Part shown: piece by piece, positions 1 through 6,352 of the stretch
Numbering within the stretch: the stretch's first letter is position 1
Layout of the letters: every line of letters begins with the position of its first letter
IMG/VR virus record: IMGVR_UViG_3300035698_000741
Coordinates: 1 to 23,392 of that record
Length of the DNA: 23,392 nt
From: a virus
Reading direction: 5' to 3' (one strand)
Made by a program: the position numbers and the translations under genes
The notes under the pieces: generated by a model
Seen by the model: the letters and a program-made list of their open reading frames with translations, nothing else
What the model was told of the DNA's origin: nothing
Database searches by the model: none

Positions 1-991
1 ATAATTTAAACGAATCAACATATTGGCAATTTAAAATACCTGCTGAGTTTGTTGATCCATCAATTGAATCTGCTGTGCAATATTCTGCATTAATAGACTC
101 GCTGGCATTTTTCCAACTTTGTATGCCTCCGTTCTCGCAAAAAGCCGCTGAGGAACTGTCTAGGTCTGTGAAATCTATACCTCGATAGGTGATGTTATTC
201 ATGCCTCCATCGGCATAAAACCCCATTGTGGTAACACCTGTTCCATCGACAATAAACGAACTACCTGGCCACGCTTGGATGTAAAGCCTGGTGCTTTCTC
301 CTGAACGACTGATTTTAGCTGTAATGCAATTGGCCGTACCTCCGCCGCCGTTAGGGTTGGCTGTGTTAGTCCCGTCTGGGATAGTCGTTCCCTTTCCGTA
401 TATGTATCTCTTTGAGCCAACATTGCTGATGGCGTCATAGATATTATCGTAAGGACTCGCAAGAGTTCCCGAACCGTTAGAGCCTGCATCGGCATCGAAA
501 AACACTGCATTAGCATTTGATGCGACCATTGATGTTGATGAGATAACACCGTAGGCAAAAGTTTTCGCCGCGTGATGTAGTACTGCTGATCCGGTAGCGC
601 TAGAAAGCGTCATCAATACTCTGTGGTCACCTAAGCCATTGTGAGTGGTTAAATTCCCTGCTGATACTGGAACACTGATAGCTTTGATACTTGCATCGCC
701 ATTAGCCCAGCTTAATGTGCCTGTAACTACTGTATGTGCATCACCACTGGTTGTGTAAGTAACACCAACTGCGCCAGCCGTTCCGTGAGTACGGCAAATG
801 TAAAACGTGTGCGTTCCTGCTGCCGACAGTTCTGAATAATCGACGTAAAAACCTATACGACCAGGAGTTGTCAAGGCGATACTTAGTGGGTATACATTGG
901 AAGAGGGAGTATCTGGCACATCAATGCCCCCATACGTAGCGCTGCCTTGGTCATACATTTGGTGAATCGTATTTGCGAGTGCGTTACTCAT
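1..991 (-). CDS. Tail spike/fibre-like protein, Calx-beta plus beta-helix (partial)
   Basis: The frame is open from ATG at 991 to the left edge with no stop, giving the first 330 residues; the C-terminus lies outside. Residues about 45-145 resemble a Calx-beta domain: a FYICRTHGTAG strand pair, VTYTTSGDA, then GTLSWANGD and an alternating ISVPV strand. Residues about 155-196 carry a NAVFFDADAGSNGSG-ASPYDNI block, like the opening of right-handed parallel beta-helix (pectate-lyase-fold) proteins, and the rest is rich in N, G, S and T. Such proteins usually act as host-surface binding or polysaccharide-degrading spikes. It follows the connector genes, 34 bases after the previous stop, with an AGAGGG ribosome site. 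The domain reading comes from sequence pattern only; no catalytic residues can be assigned. Confidence 0.72.
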   Translation of the reverse strand, partial: MSNALANTIHQMYDQGSATYGGIDVPDTPSSNVYPLSIALTTPGRIGFYVDYSELSAAGTHTFYICRTHGTAGAVGVTYTTSGDAHTVVTGTLSWANGDASIKAISVPVSAGNLTTHNGLGDHRVLMTLSSATGSAVLHHAAKTFAYGVISSTSMVASNANAVFFDADAGSNGSGTLASPYDNIYDAISNVGSKRYIYGKGTTIPDGTNTANPNGGGGTANCITAKISRSGESTRLYIQAWPGSSFIVDGTGVTTMGFYADGGMNNITYRGIDFTDLDSSSAAFCENGGIQSWKNASESINAEYCTADSIDGSTNSAGILNCQYVDSFKL

Positions 992-1022
992 AAACCACCC
1001 TCTTATTATTATTATTATTCAT
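984..1022 (-). other. Possible 12-codon leader ORF with AAT repeat
   Basis: Between the connector gene and the spike gene there is an ATG followed by five AAT codons (positions 1005-1019), then KRVVYE and a TAA. Its stop overlaps the spike start, which would suit translational coupling. An AGGG lies about seven bases upstream, inside the end of the preceding gene. The peptide is very short and may not be made. The AAT run is also a simple trinucleotide repeat. Confidence 0.25.
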
Positions 1023-1025
1023 TAG

Positions 1026-1400
1026 TTACCCTAAATCGACACGCTCATTTTCTTTAGCGGCTATCGCCACGCGGAAGCCACCTGAGTCTAAATTCTGGAT
1101 TCGGGTAACTTTAAATTGTTTGTTTTGGTGAACTATATAATCATTGATTTCTATAGCAAACTTCATAGTAAACTTCATAAGTTCTGGAGTACGTTCACCG
1201 GACTTTAATGGCTTAAGTTGCTCGCCAAATAATCCATCGTCCCTATCACCTACCGGAACCGGAGTTGCCAATAATGTTACAGGGTTGTTGAACCTACCCT
1301 CAACCCAAAAGTTATCTTCGTCATAAGTGCCTTCAGCTTTTACATAAACTTTTACAGGTACAGCGGTGCGTGAGTTAATAGCCCTACTAACATTAATCAT
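1026..1400 (-). CDS. Probable head-tail connector/head-closure protein
   Basis: 124-residue soluble protein with no signal peptide or membrane segment. The C-terminal stretch (roughly residues 87-117), DYIVHQNKQFKVTRI followed by SGGFRVAIA, resembles the 'wGkeyrV...ggfyraiA' ending of small neck proteins found after DUF4054-type genes in phages with this head module. Its ATG overlaps the stop of the upstream gene (ATGA), so the two are probably translationally coupled. Position between the DUF4054-like gene and the spike supports a role in joining head and tail. The assignment rests mainly on position and size; the exact function (stopper, adaptor or tail completion) cannot be decided here. 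Confidence 0.5.
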   Translation of the reverse strand: MINVSRAINSRTAVPVKVYVKAEGTYDEDNFWVEGRFNNPVTLLATPVPVGDRDDGLFGEQLKPLKSGERTPELMKFTMKFAIEINDYIVHQNKQFKVTRIQNLDSGGFRVAIAAKENERVDLG

Positions 1401-1777
1401 GGTACAGCCACCCTTGGCCCTGCAAAGGCAATCCTTCGTAGGCGGGCATACTCTTGGCCGTAACTTGTTGATGCAAAGTTCTCGTACAACATTGCTGTAC
1501 TTCCTGTTTCTTTAGGCATAGCCAGCTCGACTACTACATCTTCTACTTCAGTCCTTCGTAAAGGAGCCATCGCATTACTGTCGCCTAAAGCTTGTTGTTG
1601 GTTTATCACATAGTAATGGGAAACTAAATTCGCCATCGCTTTGTTATACATACCAACCCACCTATCCTCTACCAATCCCATTTCTATAGTGGCATCTTCA
1701 AGGAGTAGGTCGAATAATTCTGGGTTTACTTCAAAAAAGTTTGGGAAACGTAAAGCCCAACTTTGGAATGTCAGCAT
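1397..1777 (-). CDS. DUF4054-like head-tail adaptor protein
   Basis: 126 residues. The N-terminus has the pattern of the DUF4054 family: an aromatic-rich FPNFFEVNPELFDLLLEDA segment, then a helical WVGMYNKAMANLVSHYYVI segment, a polar linker, and a C-terminal SYGQEYARLRRIAFAGPRVA segment close to the usual 'T.yGq.y..l.r....g..v' ending. Family members are small, mainly helical connector subunits that dock on the portal (adaptor type). The position, shortly after the capsid gene, fits. It starts 22 bases after the preceding stop and ends in a 4-base overlap with the next gene. Confidence 0.62.
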   Translation of the reverse strand: MLTFQSWALRFPNFFEVNPELFDLLLEDATIEMGLVEDRWVGMYNKAMANLVSHYYVINQQQALGDSNAMAPLRRTEVEDVVVELAMPKETGSTAMLYENFASTSYGQEYARLRRIAFAGPRVAVP

Positions 1778-1799
1778 CTAAGCCTCCCAATCTAGTTAA

Positions 1800-2288
1800 T
1801 TATTTATCTTCGTTTTCTTTGTAAAGCTCTTTGATTTCTTTTAGGGGAGTGGCTTTGGGAATTAATATTCCTTTCTCGCGCAGAAACTCAACCATAAACT
1901 CAAGCTCTGCTTCGGCTTTAGTTAATACAGGTTTAATGATTGTGAGCTGTCGTGCTTCAATAGCTACTTCAATCAATGAGATTTCTTTTGTCTTACCAGT
2001 AGGCATACGCACTATTCGGGTAAGTTGCTTGTCGCCAATCTTAGCGCCAATAATATCCTCTTCCTCTTCATCAAAGAGTTTGATACGTGTTTTAGAATTA
2101 GTAGCGGCCAACCAGAGTTTGTCTTCAATTTCTACAGTAGACATAGGTGGGATACTAATTAATTCAATTCGTGCTTGTGCTTCTCGGGTAATTTTATTTC
2201 CATTGTCATCTTTAAAGGAAACCATTTCGCCAGGATTTGTGCGGGCCATGAACTGCACGTTGCATAGCTGATTGTTTTGTACTTGCAT
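1800..2288 (-). CDS. Unrecognised structural-region protein
   Basis: 162 residues, not recognised. It is soluble and charged, with an acidic DEEEED patch near residues 73-78 and a helical, lysine- and glutamate-rich C-terminus ending KELYKENEDK. The middle (about residues 40-70) alternates hydrophobic and polar residues as in beta-strands. The start is well supported: AAGGAG lies nine bases before the ATG. It is the first gene after the terminator that follows the capsid gene, so its expression is probably lower than that of the capsid. A minor head or neck component is the most likely role, inferred from position only. Confidence 0.6.
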   Translation of the reverse strand: MQVQNNQLCNVQFMARTNPGEMVSFKDDNGNKITREAQARIELISIPPMSTVEIEDKLWLAATNSKTRIKLFDEEEEDIIGAKIGDKQLTRIVRMPTGKTKEISLIEVAIEARQLTIIKPVLTKAEAELEFMVEFLREKGILIPKATPLKEIKELYKENEDK

Positions 2289-2301
2289 TGTTGTTACTCC
2301 T

Positions 2302-2335
2302 TGTTAAAAATCTTGCCCCGATTTCTCAGGGCAAG
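2302..2335 (-). terminator. Factor-independent terminator after the major capsid gene
   Basis: On the minus strand a perfect 7-bp stem, CTTGCCC with GGGCAAG (positions 312-318 and 329-335 of the third kilobase), encloses a 10-base loop. An A and then five T residues follow directly. It lies 15 bases after the capsid stop and ends about 14 bases before the next start. Its placement parallels the T7 T-phi terminator behind gene 10 and would raise capsid transcript over the downstream genes. Confidence 0.72.
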
Positions 2336-2349
2336 TATTACTGTATCGT

Positions 2350-3348
2350 TTAGATACCAGACCACACTGCAATAGCAGCTGGGTAGGTGACTTCTAAAGC
2401 ACCCATACGGCCACGGCCTGGGACTTCATAAACCAAACCATGTTGTTGTACTGGGAAGTACTGCAAAGGCAGAGGCTCACGAATACGAACAGTCTCAGTA
2501 CCTTCTGGGGTAGTCTTAGCAATAACTACGAAACATTCACTGCCGCCATTACCTTGGCCTTCAATAGCATTCAAAGCTTTAACTTTTGAGCTGTCAGTGA
2601 TGAACTCGTTGTTCTGTAAGAAGTAAGCGAGGATAGTGGTGTCGCTATTGATAGAACGTGGAGTAGAACGAATGTAGTTCCACAATGCTACTGGCAACCA
2701 CAACTCTTCAGGGCGGTGAATCTTCTTGGTAGAAGAGAACATTGCGCCAACGGCATTAACCAAATCACCAATAATTTCTTCTGGAGTTTTAGTAGACCAT
2801 TCAGTGTTAGTAGAAGTACCGACAGCAACAGTTGCTTTAGTAGTACTAGGCTGCTCGAAGAAGCCAGTGAAGCCAGCTTCAGCATTACCGTACCAAACGG
2901 CATCGTTCATAAATTCTTCATAGCCACGACGAGAAGCCATAGCACGACGAGCTTCCAGAGGAAGACCAGCCATGTTAGCAGCAGCAATCTCATCTACATC
3001 AAAATCGTAAGCAACACCTACGGATTTAACAGACAGTGAGAATTCTTTACCCATGATGTCAGACTTAGGTAAGTCGATAGCGCGGGCATTAATTACTTGT
3101 GCTTTACCAACACGATCATAGCTGCGGTAAGTTAGAGTTTGAGCGCCAGCACCACCAAAGGTGTTAGTAGCGAAACATTCACGGGCTTCCAAATCAGGAT
3201 AGAGAACATCGTAAGTTTGTGTTTCGATAGCTTCTAGTTGGCGCTGGAAGAATGCACCATCATTGTCAGTCATTTTATTCTCGTCAACTAAGCGAGCTAC
3301 GGCATCAATCAAGGTAACTACAGTACCGTCTTTCATTTTAACTTTCAT
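2350..3348 (-). CDS. Major capsid protein (DUF2184-like, HK97 fold expected)
   Basis: 332 residues. It resembles the DUF2184 family of major capsid proteins: an N-terminal helix with FFQRQLEAIETQTYDVLYPDLEAR, then TYRSYDRVGKAQVI, a strand-rich SVKSVGVAYDFDVDEIAAANMAGLPLEARRA core, a NDAVWYGNAEAGFTGFFEQP segment, and a C-terminal PLPLQYFPVQQHGLVYEVPGR-MGALEVTYP-AIAVWSG ending typical of the family. It would form the icosahedral shell. The neighbours are the expected ones: portal, protease/scaffold and decoration protein upstream, connectors downstream, with a strong terminator immediately after. The ATG has an AAGGA about ten bases upstream. The N-terminus does not look like a long cleaved delta domain, consistent with a separate scaffold fused to the protease gene. 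Confidence 0.87.
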   Translation of the reverse strand: MKVKMKDGTVVTLIDAVARLVDENKMTDNDGAFFQRQLEAIETQTYDVLYPDLEARECFATNTFGGAGAQTLTYRSYDRVGKAQVINARAIDLPKSDIMGKEFSLSVKSVGVAYDFDVDEIAAANMAGLPLEARRAMASRRGYEEFMNDAVWYGNAEAGFTGFFEQPSTTKATVAVGTSTNTEWSTKTPEEIIGDLVNAVGAMFSSTKKIHRPEELWLPVALWNYIRSTPRSINSDTTILAYFLQNNEFITDSSKVKALNAIEGQGNGGSECFVVIAKTTPEGTETVRIREPLPLQYFPVQQHGLVYEVPGRGRMGALEVTYPAAIAVWSGI

Positions 3349-3366
3349 TATTATTATAATTCCTTA

Positions 3367-3834
3367 TTACGCTAAGTTGATTTTAACAACAGCAATTTCA
3401 CCAGCACCAACAGAAGTTTCATAACTCATGTTAGTTGCTAAGGTACGACCAGCAGCAGCGGCTTGATAGAAAGCACCAGTGGTGTCGTTTACATAAACTG
3501 GATCACCAGCAGTTACGGCTGCAATAGCAATAACATTGATAAAGCCTTCACGTAGAATGGCTACTTCATCACCGGCAACATAATCAACAGTGCCATCGGA
3601 AGGACGTAGTGACGCTTCTTTAGCTTGCTGTAATACACAAACTGCGAACAGGTTGGCAACAGCGCCACCGCCTACAGCTACAGAGCGATCTACTGAGCCA
3701 CGTTGAACGGCTAAGCCAGCGGCTACACCAGCACCCTCTACAACAGCAGAGTGGATAGTCATGGTGTGGATGAGTCCGTAGGTTTGGCCTACAACTGCAT
3801 CACGGGTGTTAATAGTATAATTTTGTACGGGCAT
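3367..3834 (-). CDS. DUF2190-like capsid decoration/cement protein
   Basis: 155 residues, rich in Ala, Val and Gly, with the composition and layout of DUF2190 (capsid decoration or cement) proteins. The N-terminal third has GLAVQRGSVDRSVAVGGGA, the middle has a DYVAGDEVAILREGFINVIA strand pair, then AAVTAGDPVYVNDTTGAFYQA, and it ends in a short EIAVVKINLA strand. DUF2190 and related proteins bind the outside of HK97-type shells at three-fold positions and stabilise them. It sits between the protease/scaffold gene and the capsid gene, 18 bases before the latter, as usual in this module. It is probably made at high level. Confidence 0.8.
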   Translation of the reverse strand: MPVQNYTINTRDAVVGQTYGLIHTMTIHSAVVEGAGVAAGLAVQRGSVDRSVAVGGGAVANLFAVCVLQQAKEASLRPSDGTVDYVAGDEVAILREGFINVIAIAAVTAGDPVYVNDTTGAFYQAAAAGRTLATNMSYETSVGAGEIAVVKINLA

Positions 3835-3846
3835 TTCTTATTTTCC

Positions 3847-4854
3847 TTATTTGCTATTGCGTTCGATCATTTTGTCTCGGGCAGTCACGGCTGGAGAAAC
3901 TTCTTGCTCATCCTTCATCTGCGCTTGCTTTTCTAACTCAGCAGTCATTTTTGATTCAGGTTTAGCTTTCAAGCTATCTTCCAACAATATGTCAAAACGA
4001 ACAGCAACATACTCTGGCGATGCATCACTTAGGTCAACCTCAATAACCTTCTCAACAACTGCTTTTTTAGCGTCATCAATTTTAAGGCCGGTAACATCTA
4101 GGTCGGTTAGCTTTGCAACTTGTGCAACAAACTGAACACGGCCTTCGATTAACTTCTCGATTGCATCTTCGTCTACGATCTTTGCTTCGGCTTCTTTAAC
4201 TTTTAAAGTCAGCTCTGCCTTTTCGTCTTCAAGCTTCTGAATTTTATTTTTATTATCTTCCAACACTAAATTAGCGTCAGACAGTTTTGCTTGTACTTCT
4301 TTTAATTCCATTGGTAACTCTTCGTCTGCAATGCGGGCACTACCAGCTCGGCCTTTACTTACTATGGCGATATGGTTGACCCTTATATTTGTTTTTTCAG
4401 CATCCCAATCAACATTGGAGTCTGCCAGTTTAAGTCCACACGTATGTCCAGAAGACAATTCGGATGAGCCGCTGCCAACAAGAGCTAAAGCGTCTGGTGA
4501 GTCTATTACCAGTGTCCCACTTAGTTGTTGACCATCTGCAAAGGGTACGCCATTAAGGTGTCCCTTCTTAAGTTCTTTGCCATTAGCCACGGTTACATCT
4601 TCTTCAGGATGACCTATGGTTATTGGCGCTGAGAAATATGAATCTATGCTGTCTTTCGCAAACAACTCTTCATCCCTCGTCATTACTTTCACAATTGAAT
4701 CAGGATCGCGGCTGGCGAATAAGTCACCGCACTCGGAAGCTTTGTAATACATAATCCCTGTTCGGGCTATTGTGCATGGAGCTACCATTAATCCTGAGTC
4801 TAAAAATTTTCGTTGTGAAGGCAGTGAAAGTCTGTCATTAAAAGTTAATAACAC
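3847..4854 (-). CDS. Prohead protease fused to scaffold (DUF2213-like)
   Basis: 335 residues. Residues about 20-175 form a DUF2213-type prohead protease domain. GHP (His82), ELSSGHTCGL (Ser134/Ser135) and NHIAIVSKGRAGSA (His161) are the recognisable family motifs and contain the likely catalytic His and Ser. Residues about 182-240 are a heptad-like coiled coil rich in K, E and L, followed by a charged helical C-terminus, the usual layout of a protease fused to its scaffold. It would guide prohead assembly and then be cleaved. The start is GTG at 4854, supported by AGGAG eight bases upstream; that GTG shares one base with the portal stop (TAGTG). Confidence 0.83.
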   Translation of the reverse strand: MLLTFNDRLSLPSQRKFLDSGLMVAPCTIARTGIMYYKASECGDLFASRDPDSIVKVMTRDEELFAKDSIDSYFSAPITIGHPEEDVTVANGKELKKGHLNGVPFADGQQLSGTLVIDSPDALALVGSGSSELSSGHTCGLKLADSNVDWDAEKTNIRVNHIAIVSKGRAGSARIADEELPMELKEVQAKLSDANLVLEDNKNKIQKLEDEKAELTLKVKEAEAKIVDEDAIEKLIEGRVQFVAQVAKLTDLDVTGLKIDDAKKAVVEKVIEVDLSDASPEYVAVRFDILLEDSLKAKPESKMTAELEKQAQMKDEQEVSPAVTARDKMIERNSK

Positions 4855-6161
4855 TACTTCGACTCCTGTTGGTTATTAGTTTTACCTTGTTGGGCCACAA
4901 ACTGTTCAGTTGTTGGTGAGGAGCCTAAATCTAAAGCCCCAAACATTTTGGTATTTTTCAATGCCTCTAATGCTACCTCTCTTGTAATTATTCCTGCTTC
5001 TACTAAATCTTTAAGTTGTTGTACGATGTTTAGTTCGCGCTCGGCTTTCTGTGCTGAAGACTCTGGGAAAATACAATTCCACTCATAGTCCCACTCTTTA
5101 ATGCCGAAGTGCTTCTGAAGTATTGCATCAATAATTTCAAGTCGTGGATCGAATACTGAGGTCTGTAGCCCTGTAAGAAATTCGATATAGTTTACTAAGT
5201 CTGATTCACCAGTTGCGTTCATACCATCTGGTGATGCACTTAGAAAACGTGTTGCAGGGATGCCTACGGCTGCTGCAATAATTTTCAAGTATTCCCATAT
5301 CAAATCTTTTACGCCCGATAAGGCAATACTCTTTGTGTCATACTCTTCTGTATCATCTAACAGCAATACGTTGTATACGCTTTTCATTTGCTTCATAACT
5401 CTGAAGCGTTTCATTATTGCTTTCTCCCCTTCGGGGTTTGTCAACAATGCTTGTAGGCCATCCACAGTTACAACATCTATCGTTGCTTCTTTACAAAGCT
5501 GAGAGGCTGCTGCTGCTGCTACATGGAAGTTATCTATGGTGGACATTAACGGGATCAGCGTTGAATCGCTGTACCATTGGTTCCTTTGCTTTTCCCATAC
5601 GGGTAAGTCTGTTCCTTCAAACCTTATAACCCTTGTGTGGTGTATTCGTGATGGACTACCCAAGAATGAGTAGTACACCGGCAAACCATAATGAGGACTC
5701 ATGGGATTAACTTCCATGATCCCTGTCGCCACCATCCTGACACGCTCTATAACTCGTAGAGAATTAATACAGCCTTTCTTTAAGTTATTAATATCTAAGG
5801 GTTCAGTTAATTCTGCTCCGTCTGCTAAATCTAAAACGAGAAAAGAAGTTCCATAAACCCTGGCCCACTTGTAAGCCTCCCTAAATAATTCAGCAATTTT
5901 AAACTGCTTGTCGGCAAGTGTTCCGTCGTCACTATCTATAGTTCGCCACTTCCTAGTGGTATCTTGAGGTATGATGTTACAAACCTTTTGAGATACCCAA
6001 TCTTCTCGGTAGCGTGTTATAAGTTGTGAGTAGTCGGAGTTGTTCCCGCTAGGAGTCCAATGGTTGTGTGAGTTAGAGTCGGCACTTGTGCCAAGCCCTG
6101 TCATCACATTTTCTAAACCGTCAGCTGCCTTTAAGGAATCTACTTCGGCAACTTCATCCAT
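4854..6161 (-). CDS. Portal protein (DUF1073/Phage_portal_3-like)
   Basis: 435 residues. The protein follows the DUF1073-type portal pattern: a YSQLITRYREDWVSQKVCNIIPQD segment near residues 44-68, an AYKWARVYGTSFLVLDLADG segment, then VRMVATGIMEVNPMSPHYGLPVYY and RIHHTRVIRFEGTDLP. The long helix region includes KIIAAAVGIPATRFLSASPDGMNATGESDLVNY, very characteristic of this family. The C-terminus is polar and low in complexity. It would form the dodecameric ring through which DNA is packaged. It overlaps the upstream small gene by eight bases, and its own stop overlaps the protease start. The ribosome site is weak (GGGATT), so translation is probably coupled to the gene before it. Confidence 0.86.
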   Translation of the reverse strand: MDEVAEVDSLKAADGLENVMTGLGTSADSNSHNHWTPSGNNSDYSQLITRYREDWVSQKVCNIIPQDTTRKWRTIDSDDGTLADKQFKIAELFREAYKWARVYGTSFLVLDLADGAELTEPLDINNLKKGCINSLRVIERVRMVATGIMEVNPMSPHYGLPVYYSFLGSPSRIHHTRVIRFEGTDLPVWEKQRNQWYSDSTLIPLMSTIDNFHVAAAAASQLCKEATIDVVTVDGLQALLTNPEGEKAIMKRFRVMKQMKSVYNVLLLDDTEEYDTKSIALSGVKDLIWEYLKIIAAAVGIPATRFLSASPDGMNATGESDLVNYIEFLTGLQTSVFDPRLEIIDAILQKHFGIKEWDYEWNCIFPESSAQKAERELNIVQQLKDLVEAGIITREVALEALKNTKMFGALDLGSSPTTEQFVAQQGKTNNQQESK

Positions 6162-6339
6162 TGCTTAATCCCATATTTTTATTATCTTTATCAACAAAGA
6201 TTCCATCTGCTGTCTCAATGGCCAACTCTACTTTATTAGAGCAAGCTGTAATTGTCGCTAAGGTTGATCCGTCTTTGCCAATTATAAGTAGCGTACTGTT
6301 CTTTTCTGATCGTCCATCAAGTCTTGTTCGTAAAGCCAT
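6154..6339 (-). CDS. Small unrecognised protein, possibly CsrA-like
   Basis: 61 residues from ATG at 6339, chosen because AGGAG lies about ten bases upstream and the TerL stop is just before it; longer readings would overlap TerL deeply. The sequence has LLIIGKDGSTLATITA and KVELAIETADGIFVDKD, an order of short beta-strands reminiscent of CsrA/RsmA RNA-binding proteins (IG near the start, then V-L-I-A and a final V-D strand). The match is loose and lacks a clear RNA-binding arginine in the usual place. It lies between terminase and portal and overlaps the portal start. It could instead be an unrelated small structural or regulatory protein. Confidence 0.55.
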   Translation of the reverse strand: MALRTRLDGRSEKNSTLLIIGKDGSTLATITACSNKVELAIETADGIFVDKDNKNMGLSNG

Positions 6340-6352
6340 TATTCTTATTCTC

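Noticed and set aside
199-558. 119-residue minus-strand frame inside the spike gene
   Set aside because: It is out of frame with the continuous 330-codon spike reading, which has Calx-beta and beta-helix signatures.
1831-2271. 146-residue plus-strand open frame opposite the gene at 1800-2288
   Set aside because: Antisense shadow with serine-rich low-complexity sequence; the minus-strand gene has a strong ribosome site and fits the operon.
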